Of a stretch of DNA of 64,000 bases, positions 17,746 through 24,781 are shown piece by piece. Each line of letters opens with the position of its first letter. Position 1 is the stretch's first letter. This DNA comes from Streptomyces dysideae (GTDB lineage Bacteria > Actinomycetota > Actinomycetes > Streptomycetales > Streptomycetaceae). The stretch is taken from assembly GCF_001514305.1 (NCBI RefSeq), contig NZ_KQ949076.1, positions 219,678 through 283,677 of the forward strand, given 5' to 3'. The notes below the pieces were generated by a model. It worked only from the letters and a program-made list of their open reading frames with translations, had not been told where the DNA came from and did no database searches. The translations under genes and the position numbers were made by a program.

Positions 17746-18203
17746 GGTCATCCTCCTTGGTGGCGGGGCTTCGATGACGTCACGGTAGTCGGCGGGTGCG
17801 GCCTGCCGTACGGCATCCAGCTCGCACCACACGGACTTGCCGACGGCCAGCTCGCTCACTCCCCATCGGTCGGCGACCTCACGCACGATGAGCAGGCCGC
17901 GCCCGAACATGTCGTCCGGTGTCGCGATGCGCGGGCTCGGCAGTAACTCGCCTTTCGGGTCGGAGACGGAGATGCGCACGGCGTCCTCGGTGAGGGTGAG
18001 TTCGACGCGGAAGAGGCGGTCGCGCAGGCTGCCGTGCAGTACGGCGTTGCCGCCCAGCTCCGAGACCAACAGGGCGGCGTCGGCGGCGAGTTCGGGGTGG
18101 ACCCAGTCAGTGAGGAGTCGGTGGGCTCGGCGACGGGCGAGAGTGACGCTCTTGGGGAACGGGGTGTAGTCGAGCGGTCGTACTGGAGGGGAACCTCAGT
18201 CAT
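17497..18203 (-). pseudogene. HATPase_c anti-sigma-type regulator, apparently frameshifted and fused to the antitoxin-like domain
   Basis: The ATPase core of an RsbW-like serine kinase/anti-sigma protein is clear: an N-box LLVSELGGNAVLHG, then ISVSDPKGELLP and FGRGLLIVREVADRWGV. The ATG at 18203 (MTEVPLQYDRS, with GGAAG upstream) is followed by the wrong frame. The family-typical DYTPFPKSVTLARRRAHRLL lies in another frame, reachable if one G is restored near 18170-18175. The in-frame portion alone starts at a GTG at 18069, inside the N-box. After the ATPase the frame continues without a stop into the antitoxin-like sequence. Such ATPases usually sit divergent to XRE/DUF397 pairs, as here. A sequencing error cannot be excluded. 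Confidence 0.6.
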
Positions 18204-18396
18204 ATCGCTCACTTCCGGGCAGGGGCGAGCTGCGCCGTGTCCCAACCGGCGCCGCTCTGCGATCGGTTCACAACGCAAGGTAGTGGCCGTCCTGCGATCA
18301 ATTCAACCTCTTCCCGGTAGATATCCACCGATCGTGTTTGCCAGCCCTGCCCTGCGCACAGCAGACTGGCCGCGACAGCACCGAAGGAGCGGCTAG

Positions 18397-19284
18397 GTGA
18401 CAGCGAGTCAGGCACGGCAGGGCAACAGCACAACCAGCGTCCTGGGGCGCAGGCTCGGGGCCGAACTTCTCAGGCTGCGCACCTCGGCCGGCTTCACACA
18501 GCCGCAGGCCGCGAACGCCCTCTCCGCCTCAACGGCCAAGGTCGCCAAGATGGAGGGCGGATGGGTGCCCGTGCGCGACCCGGACATCCGGGCCCTGTGC
18601 GATCTCTATGGCATCCATGACCCCGCCGTCGTGAACAACCTCCTGGAACTGGCCGGCGTCGACCGTGAGCGCCGTAAGGCCAAGGGCTGGTGGGACGACT
18701 TCAACATCCCCGGTGTCATGCAGGAGTACGTCGCGCTGGAAAGCGCGGCGACAGGCATCAAGATCTGGCAGCCGGCATTCATTCCAGGGCTGCTTCAAAC
18801 ACCGGAGTACGTACGGACGTTGAGAGAGAGTCCGGCAACCGACGTAACCAAGGGCCCGGAGACGGACGAGGAGTTCATCGCCGCAAGACTCGCTCGCCGA
18901 CGGCGTCTTTCCGACGCCCCACCGCTCTCACTGCGGGTGGTGATCTACGAGGCGGTTCTCCGCAACTTCCCCGGCGGTGCGGCGACAGCCGGAGGTCAGC
19001 TCGAAGAGCTCATGAAGATGGCCGACCTGCCCAACATCGACCTGCGGATTCTCCCGTTCGGCGCTGGTACGCACCCCGGCCTGAACGGCTCGTTCAACAT
19101 CATCTCGTTCGCGGCCCCGGGCGCGATGGACGTCGTATACGTGGAGGCTCCCTTCGTCGAACGCTGGGTGGAGGGCGGCGAGGCTGCTGCGGCCTACAAT
19201 GAGCTGTTCGAGCGGATCTCCGAGCTCACCCTTGATGAGCGGGAGTCGATGTCGTTCCTCGACAAGCTGCGCAAGGAACTGTGA
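18397..19284 (+). CDS. XRE family regulator with DUF5753 domain (WhiJ-type)
   Basis: 295 aa. The N-terminal helix-turn-helix spans residues 15-70 (LGAELLRLRTSAGFTQPQAA, then STAKVAKMEGG). The C-terminal DUF5753 region shows the usual IKIWQPAFIPGLLQTPEYVR and the late LRILPFGAGTHPGLNGSFNI. The GTG at 18397 follows GAAGGAG. It is divergent from the ATPase gene and followed after 3 bp by a DUF397 gene, the standard Streptomyces module. WhiJ and related modules influence development, but the target here is unknown. It probably binds its own divergent promoter region (18204-18396). Confidence 0.9.
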   Translation: MTASQARQGNSTTSVLGRRLGAELLRLRTSAGFTQPQAANALSASTAKVAKMEGGWVPVRDPDIRALCDLYGIHDPAVVNNLLELAGVDRERRKAKGWWDDFNIPGVMQEYVALESAATGIKIWQPAFIPGLLQTPEYVRTLRESPATDVTKGPETDEEFIAARLARRRRLSDAPPLSLRVVIYEAVLRNFPGGAATAGGQLEELMKMADLPNIDLRILPFGAGTHPGLNGSFNIISFAAPGAMDVVYVEAPFVERWVEGGEAAAAYNELFERISELTLDERESMSFLDKLRKEL

Positions 19285-19287
19285 GCC

Positions 19288-19473
19288 GTGCCTGAATTCA
19301 AGTACCGCAAGTCCAGTTACAGCAACGAAAAGGCCGAGTGCGTGGAGGTCGCCACCAACACCCCCACCACCATCGCCATACGCGACTCCAAGCACCCCAC
19401 CGGCCCCTCCCTCCACCTCCACCCCACTACCTGGACCGTCTTCCAAACGGCCCTATTCAAAGGGCAGTTGTAG
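19288..19473 (+). CDS. DUF397 protein
   Basis: 61 aa. It matches the family by its opening FKYRKSSYSNEKAECVEVA, the IAIRDSKHPTGPSL centre and the terminal WTVFQTALFKGQL. DUF397 proteins are small acidic partners encoded after XRE-DUF5753 regulators and are thought to modulate them. The GTG start at 19288 is 3 bp after the regulator's stop, so the two are surely cotranscribed. Confidence 0.9.
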   Translation: MPEFKYRKSSYSNEKAECVEVATNTPTTIAIRDSKHPTGPSLHLHPTTWTVFQTALFKGQL

Positions 19474-19769
19474 ACCCCCGCCGCACAGACTCCACCCACG
19501 TGCCGTCCGCCAGGCCGCCAGGACACGGCGCTTGATCTCGGCGCACTGAGGGCTGGTGACGAGCGAGCGGGGCAGTGATCAGCGGTACAAGCCTGTCCGT
19601 CGGAATGTGCTCGACGTCGGCAAGCCGCAGCCTTTCCCCCATGCCAGCCTTCCTTCGGCACGCTCTGATCTCCGATACGGCTACGGCATTCGCCGCCCTG
19701 CCGGTCAATGCAGCGAAGCCGCAAAGAGGTCCCGCTCGACGCCGAATTGTCATATCTGCCACCGAAATG
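19474..19769. other. Probably degenerate small gene between DUF397 and the FMN reductase
   Basis: No intact gene is convincing here. On the minus strand one frame reads MGERLRLADVEHIPTDRLVP and another continues CAEIKRRVLAAWRTARGW near 19520. Together these look like a short protein split by a frameshift. This is a weak reading based on coding feel only. Confidence 0.25.
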
Positions 19770-20360
19770 TCAACCCTCGTACGGCTGCCTCTCCTTCGCC
19801 TCCCGCAACGCCCGCCCCCACCACACCAGTTGGTCGATCATCGTCTTCGCCGCCGCGTCCGGCCCCGACGGGTCCTTCAGGCGGCCGGCGTCGTCGAAGC
19901 AGGCGTGTGCGCCGTGGAAGGAGACGGTGTCGCGGACGGTGACGGCGTGGAGTTCGGCGAAGACCTGGCGGAGGTGTTCCGAGGCGCGCAGGCCGCCGGA
20001 GACGCCGCCGTACGAGACGAGGGCGACCGGCTTGGCCTGCCATTCGGTGAAGTGCCAGTCGATGAGGTTCTTCAGGCCGGCGGGGAAGGAGTGGTTGTAC
20101 TCGGGAGTGAGGACCACGAACGCGTCCGCGTCCGCGATCTTCGGGGTGACGGCGGACAGTTCGGCCCGCACCTCCGGGGTGGGGGCGAGGGACGTCGGCA
20201 GGTCGATCCCGGCCACGTCCACGACCTCGACGGTCAGGTCCTCCCGGTGCCGGATCCGGTCGAGGAGCCAGTCCGCGACCACCGGCCCGAAGCGGCCGTG
20301 GCGATTGCTGCCGATGACGAGGGTGACCTTCAGGGACTCGAGAGCGGTGTTCGTCTTCAT
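19770..20360 (-). CDS. NAD(P)H-dependent FMN reductase family protein
   Basis: 196 aa, flavodoxin-like fold. The FMN phosphate loop is VTLVIGSNRHGRFGPVVADW at the N-terminus. The flavin-contact segment is VVLTPEYNHSFPAGLKNLID, with the PEYN signature of the family, and SYGGVSGGLRASEHLR follows. These enzymes reduce FMN, quinones, azo dyes or chromate in different organisms; the physiological substrate here is unknown. It is a single-gene unit. A palindrome 16 bp upstream of the start suggests control by a MarR/HxlR-like regulator, none of which is adjacent. Confidence 0.9.
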   Translation of the reverse strand: MKTNTALESLKVTLVIGSNRHGRFGPVVADWLLDRIRHREDLTVEVVDVAGIDLPTSLAPTPEVRAELSAVTPKIADADAFVVLTPEYNHSFPAGLKNLIDWHFTEWQAKPVALVSYGGVSGGLRASEHLRQVFAELHAVTVRDTVSFHGAHACFDDAGRLKDPSGPDAAAKTMIDQLVWWGRALREAKERQPYEG

Positions 20361-20375
20361 GCGGGACAGCCTGAT

Positions 20376-20395
20376 ACCTCAATCATTGTTGAGGT
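20376..20395. promoter_or_regulatory. Operator-like palindrome upstream of the FMN reductase
   Basis: ACCTCAA at 20376-20382 and TTGAGGT at 20389-20395 form a perfect 7-bp inverted repeat with a 6-bp spacer. The layout resembles MarR/HxlR operators. It lies 16-35 bp upstream of the start codon, where it would overlap the promoter. Confidence 0.5.
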
Positions 20396-20640
20396 CAAGC
20401 GGGACGGTCCCGAGCGTCGCGTCACCCGTTCACACTCCCGCCGTACGCCCTTCGGGTTCCCTTCCGCGACACGCCCGTACTACGCCACTGACCTGCCGAA
20501 AACCGTCTCCGTCCAGCTGCGCCGCGCCCCTGCCTGACACCCGTTCACCACATTTCTGACACGCCCTCAGGAAGCGCGTTCGGCCCGCTGCCACTTACCT
20601 CGGAAGGGCAGGGGACACCGAACAGCTCGAAGGAGCACCG

Positions 20641-21162
20641 ATGCGCCGTACCGCCCGGCTGCTGACCGGCACCGCGCTCGCCGTCGCCACCGCGGGTGCG
20701 GTCGCCGTGCCCGCGTACGGCGGTGACGACGGCGGGCTCGCGGTGTTCCCGGCCTCGGTCGTGCCGGGCGGGCAGGTCACGGTGAACACGGTTGCCTGCG
20801 CGGACGGCGATACGGCGGCGGGCGATGCCAGCGCGGTGGGCGCCGGTTCCTTCACGGTAGCGCCGAGTACCCAGGGGCATGACGCGACCGGGCGGTTCAG
20901 GGTGCCACCGAGCGCGCATCCGGGGACGTACGAGATCGTCGCGACCTGCACCGAGGGCGGCCGGCGGGTCAACGGCGACCTGGTGGTCACGCTGACGTCC
21001 CAGCGCGGACAGGTGCATCCGAGAGGAAGTGTGAAGACGGGGGTCGGCGGCGCGCTTGGCCCCGACCCCGTGCAGACCGCGGCCGGCGTGGCGGCTCTCG
21101 CCGTCGCCGCCGCGGGCGGTACCTGGCTCCTGCACCGCCGGGCGAGAGGCGACGGGATCTGA
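20641..21162 (+). CDS. Secreted, membrane-anchored protein of unknown function beside a sortase
   Basis: 173 aa. A signal peptide (RTARLLTGTALAVATAGAVA to about residue 28) leads into a beta-rich extracellular domain of about 100 residues with two Cys (VACAD, ATCTEG). A C-terminal hydrophobic helix (TAAGVAALAVAAAGGTWLL) and a basic tail HRRARGDGI follow. This is a cell-surface topology. There is no LPXTG-type sorting signal, although the helix plus positive tail resembles the rest of one. The class F sortase gene follows 108 bp downstream on the same strand. Function not recognised. Confidence 0.8.
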   Translation: MRRTARLLTGTALAVATAGAVAVPAYGGDDGGLAVFPASVVPGGQVTVNTVACADGDTAAGDASAVGAGSFTVAPSTQGHDATGRFRVPPSAHPGTYEIVATCTEGGRRVNGDLVVTLTSQRGQVHPRGSVKTGVGGALGPDPVQTAAGVAALAVAAAGGTWLLHRRARGDGI

Positions 21163-21270
21163 CGGACACCCTCCGCTGTCCGCCGGTACCGCATGTCCCC
21201 TTCCCCCTCCGGGTCCGATGCCCCTCGCGGCCCGGAGGGGGAACAGGGCCGACGCCCCCAGGGAGCTCGT

Positions 21271-21912
21271 GTGCGCAGTTACAGCACCCCCGGAAACGCC
21301 GTCATAGCGGCCGTCACCGTCGTGGCCCTCTGCTCCGGCGCGTGGCTGCTGCGCAACGGCGGCGAGACGCACGCACCGCCACAGCCGTCCCCCGCCCAGG
21401 CCCGCACCACCGGGCCTGCCGGTGAGCGGCCCGCCGCGCCCGCGCTGCCGCCCTCGCCGCCCGACCGCATCCGCATCCCGTCGATCCGCGTGAACGCCCC
21501 TCTGTCGGGCCTCGGCCTGACCCGCACCGGCAGCCTCGACGTGCCGCCCGCCGCACGGCCGAACCTCGCCGGCTGGTACGAGGCCGGCACCACCCCCGGC
21601 GAACGGGGCACCGCGATCGTCGCCGGCCATGTCGACAACGCCGACGGCCCCGCCGTCTTCTACCGCCTCGGCGCCCTGAAGAAGGGCGCCGCCATCGAGG
21701 TGGACCGCCAGGACGGCGGCACCGCCCGCTTCTCGGTCGACGCCGTCGAGGTGTACGACGCGAAGGACTTCCCCGACGAGAAGGTGTACGGCGCGGCACG
21801 GCGGCCCGAGCTGCGGGTGATCACCTGCGGCGGGGGGTATTCACGGGCGACCGGCTATCAGGGCAACGTCGTCGTCTTCGCGCACCTCACCGGCACCGGC
21901 ACCGGCCGCTGA
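21271..21912 (+). CDS. Class F sortase
   Basis: 213 aa from the GTG at 21271, with GGGAG five bases upstream. An in-frame ATG at 21193 would add 26 residues of poorly biased codons and has no ribosome site. One N-terminal membrane helix (AVIAAVTVVALCSGAWLL), a Pro-rich linker and the sortase beta-barrel follow. Catalytic residues are visible: His in IVAGHVDNADG, Cys in LRVITCGGGY, and an Arg a few residues later (SRATGY). Class F sortases are common in actinobacteria and their targets are mostly undefined. The neighbouring secreted protein is a candidate partner. Confidence 0.88.
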   Translation: MRSYSTPGNAVIAAVTVVALCSGAWLLRNGGETHAPPQPSPAQARTTGPAGERPAAPALPPSPPDRIRIPSIRVNAPLSGLGLTRTGSLDVPPAARPNLAGWYEAGTTPGERGTAIVAGHVDNADGPAVFYRLGALKKGAAIEVDRQDGGTARFSVDAVEVYDAKDFPDEKVYGAARRPELRVITCGGGYSRATGYQGNVVVFAHLTGTGTGR

Positions 21913-21928
21913 GCCGTGCGGCTCCTCG

Positions 21929-22459
21929 TCACCCCACGCGCTCCGCGATGGTCCGCGCACACATGAGCGCCTCCGCATGTGTGGTGTCCACCTCCACGTC
22001 GTAGACCACGCCCCGGTGCACCAGCTCCGCCTGCTTCTCGGCCATCCCCCGCACCCGGTCGCCGCGGGCGATCTCCCGGCCCGCGGCCACCTCGGCCTCG
22101 CAGCGGACGCCGGCCCAGAGCACGTCCAGTCCGGCGAGGACCTTGCGCCACCGTTCCTGGGTGGCCGCTCCACCGAGGAAGACGTCGTCGATGATCACCC
22201 GGGCGCCGGCGTGGGCCATCGCGGCGATTCCCGTCGCCCACGCCGCTTCCAGGGTCATGAAGTCCGCGCCGACGTTCACCGCGCCGTCCGGGGTGATCTC
22301 GATCCCGGTCCCCGCACCGGGCATCGCCTCGAGCAGTGAGTCGACCCCGAAGGCCAGCCAGGGCTCCGGCAGCACCTCCTGCAGACATCGCACGATCCCG
22401 GACTTGCCGGAGCTGGAGCCGCCGTTCAGCACGATCACCTGAGTCGTCACACGGGTCAC
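21929..22459 (-). CDS. Chloramphenicol phosphotransferase-like kinase
   Basis: 176 aa P-loop kinase. The Walker A motif is [18 protein letters not shown] and the segment [11 protein letters not shown] carries the Asp that acts as catalytic base in the CPT family. [11 protein letters not shown] is the Walker B-like strand. Family members phosphorylate the 3-hydroxyl of chloramphenicol, but many homologues have other or unknown small-molecule substrates. No chloramphenicol cluster is seen here, so drug resistance should not be assumed. It is convergent with the sortase gene. Confidence 0.85.
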   Translation of the reverse strand: MTRVTTQVIVLNGGSSSGKSGIVRCLQEVLPEPWLAFGVDSLLEAMPGAGTGIEITPDGAVNVGADFMTLEAAWATGIAAMAHAGARVIIDDVFLGGAATQERWRKVLAGLDVLWAGVRCEAEVAAGREIARGDRVRGMAEKQAELVHRGVVYDVEVDTTHAEALMCARTIAERVG

Positions 22460-22493
22460 GGTAGGGGGCCGTGCGACGGCTCCCCACTCGTTT

Positions 22494-23276
22494 TCACGCG
22501 AGCCACTGCTCGTACGCCAGGTTCGCCACCAGTGCGAACACCACCGTCAGCAGCACGATCCGGACGAAGCCGCTGCCCTTCTTCAGTGCCGTGTGGGCGC
22601 CGATCGTGCCGCCCGCGAGGTTGAACACGGCCATCAGGGCGGCCAACTGCCACAGGACCGTGCCCTGCCAGGCGAAGGTGGCGAGGGCGCCCGCGTTGGT
22701 ACAGCAGTTGACGATCTTGGCGGTGGCGGAGGCGGTGACCAGGTCGAGGTGGAGGACGGCGGTCAGGGCGAGGACCAGGAAGGTGCCGGTGCCGGGGCCG
22801 ATGAGGCCGTCGTAGAAGCCGATACCGAGGCCCGCGAGGCCGATCGCGGCGAGGGTCCGGCGGCGGGAGGCGGGGCCGGTCGCGGGAGCCGTGCCGAAGG
22901 CGGGGCGCAGGATCACGAAGGCGGCGACGGCCAGCAGGACCACCATGATCACGGGCTTCAGTACGTCCGTGCTCATACCGGCCGCGAAGAAGGCGCCCGC
23001 GGAGGAGCCGGCCAGCGCCGCGAGACCGATGCGTACGGCCAGACGGACGTCGACGGGCGCCTTACGGGCGTACGTCACCGCGGCGCCCGAGGTGCCGACG
23101 ATCGCGACCGCCTTGTTGGTGCCGAGGGCGTACGCGGCCGGGGTGCTGGAGGGGAGGCCGAGCAGGAGGGCCGGGAGGAGCAGGAGGCCTCCGCCGCCGA
23201 CCACGGCGTCGATCCAGCCGGCCGCGAAAGCCGCGAGGCACAGGACGACGACGGTGGTCAGCGATATATCGGGCAT
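22494..23276 (-). CDS. TauE/SafE family permease
   Basis: 260 aa integral membrane protein with about eight hydrophobic helices. The family's repeated motif appears twice, as [20 protein letters not shown] and as [19 protein letters not shown]. It is thought to export sulfite, sulfonates or other small organic anions. The ATG at 23276 is taken as start. It is divergent from the nitrite reductase operon across a 278-bp region that contains the GlnR-like box, so nitrogen control of both sides is possible. Confidence 0.88.
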   Translation of the reverse strand: MPDISLTTVVVLCLAAFAAGWIDAVVGGGGLLLLPALLLGLPSSTPAAYALGTNKAVAIVGTSGAAVTYARKAPVDVRLAVRIGLAALAGSSAGAFFAAGMSTDVLKPVIMVVLLAVAAFVILRPAFGTAPATGPASRRRTLAAIGLAGLGIGFYDGLIGPGTGTFLVLALTAVLHLDLVTASATAKIVNCCTNAGALATFAWQGTVLWQLAALMAVFNLAGGTIGAHTALKKGSGFVRIVLLTVVFALVANLAYEQWLA

Positions 23277-23493
23277 GATCGGGACCCTATGGAGGGGATA
23301 GGTGTCCTGTCCATCGAGATAGCGGGCTGTGGAGGTGTCCGCCCCCATCCCACGCGGTCGTAGACGATGGTGGCTGCACGGAAACCCGGGGTTCGGACGG
23401 CCTCACCCCCATCCCGCCGCATCCACCTCACACCCCGCCCCCACCTGGCCCTCCGAACCCTCACACCCCCGCCCGGCCCCCGCTGAGGGCAGC

Positions 23494-23531
23494 GTTCCCC
23501 GCGGGAAACAGACGTGATGCGGCCGGGTAAC
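23494..23531 (+). promoter_or_regulatory. GlnR-like box upstream of the nitrite reductase operon
   Basis: Five-base half sites recur every 11 bp: GTTCC (23494), GAAAC (23505), GATGC (23516), GTAAC (23527). This phasing and the GAAAC and GTAAC elements match the GlnR consensus. It ends 23 bp before the ATG at 23555. The match is less regular than at nasA. Confidence 0.65.
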
Positions 23532-23554
23532 ACCGGCACCGCACGCTCCTAGAC

Positions 23555-24781
23555 ATGACCTCGAATACGCGTGTGGTGGTGATCGGCGCCGGCCTCGCGG
23601 GCGTACGGCTCGCCCGGCGGCTCGGTGAGCTCGGTACGTCCGTGACGCTCATCGGCGAAGAGGAGCACCGCCCGTACAACAGGGTGCTCCTCGCCGAGGT
23701 GCTGGCCGGACGCTACAGCCCCGACGTGATCGCCCTCCCGGCGCCCGCGGAGCTGACACGCGCCCGGGTCACCGGCATCGACCGCGACGAGCGGACCGTC
23801 GAGTGCGCGGACGGATCGAAGATCACATACGACACGCTGGTCCTGGCCACCGGCTCCAACCCCGTGCTCCCGCCCCTGCGCGGACTGTTCAGCCCCGACC
23901 ACGTGCTGCCCGAGGGCGTGCACGCGTTCCGGACGATGGACGACTGCCTGGGGCTGTCCAAGGCCGTGCGGCCGGGGATGCGGGCGGTCGTGATCGGTGG
24001 CGGGCTCCTCGGGGTCTCCGCGGCCCGGGCGCTCGCGATGCGCGGCGCGCAGGTCGTTCTCGCCCAGCAGTCCGAGCGGCTGATGGAGCGTCAGCTCGAT
24101 CCGGCGGCCTCCAAGCTCGTGCTCCGGCACCTCAGGGAGCTCGGCGTCGAGGTCCACACCGAGTGCCGGGTGCGCGACGTGCGCTGCGTCAACGGCGCGG
24201 TCCGCTCGGTGGAGATGTCCGACGGATACGCCCTCGACGCCGACCTCGTGGTCCTGGCCTGCGGGGTCCACCCTCGTGTGGGCCTCGCGCAGATCGCGGG
24301 ACTGGACGTCCGCAAGGGGATCGTCGTCGACGACGAACTGCGTACGTCCGACCCGCACATCCGGGCCGTCGGCGACTGCGCGCAGCACGACGGCACGGTG
24401 TACGGGCTCGCCGAACCGGCGCTCGAACAGGCCGACGCGCTGGCCGAGTTGCTGGCCGGTGACGCCAACGCCCGCTACACCGGCACCCGTTCGCTGACCC
24501 GGCTCACGCTCACCGGTCAGGGCGACCCTCTCGGAAGTTTCGACCTCGCCGCGTTCGGCGAGACGGAGGCCCGCCCCGGCGACGACGTCGTGCAGCTCGC
24601 CGACGCCACCCGCGGCACCTACCGCAAGGTCGTCGTCCGCGACGACCGCCTGGTCGGCGGGGTCCTCGTCGGCGAACTCGGCACTGTCGGCGCGCTGGCC
24701 CGTGCCTGGGAGGGAGCAGAGCCGCTCCCCTCCGACGGCGGCCCGTTGCTCCACCTGCTCACCAACGATGGAGGCTCCTGA
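23555..24781 (+). CDS. NirB-type FAD/NAD(P)-dependent oxidoreductase component
   Basis: 408 aa flavoprotein. FAD-binding VVVIGAGLAGVRLARRLGEL at the N-terminus, a second Rossmann motif AVVIGGGLLGVSAARAL around residue 150, and TSDPHIRAVGDCAQHDG near the FAD. It resembles the N-terminal third of NirB but is a separate gene. The TGA overlaps the nirB ATG by one base, so it is translationally coupled to it. It probably supplies reducing equivalents to, or assists, nitrite reductase. First gene of the operon behind the GlnR-like box. Confidence 0.88.
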   Translation: MTSNTRVVVIGAGLAGVRLARRLGELGTSVTLIGEEEHRPYNRVLLAEVLAGRYSPDVIALPAPAELTRARVTGIDRDERTVECADGSKITYDTLVLATGSNPVLPPLRGLFSPDHVLPEGVHAFRTMDDCLGLSKAVRPGMRAVVIGGGLLGVSAARALAMRGAQVVLAQQSERLMERQLDPAASKLVLRHLRELGVEVHTECRVRDVRCVNGAVRSVEMSDGYALDADLVVLACGVHPRVGLAQIAGLDVRKGIVVDDELRTSDPHIRAVGDCAQHDGTVYGLAEPALEQADALAELLAGDANARYTGTRSLTRLTLTGQGDPLGSFDLAAFGETEARPGDDVVQLADATRGTYRKVVVRDDRLVGGVLVGELGTVGALARAWEGAEPLPSDGGPLLHLLTNDGGS

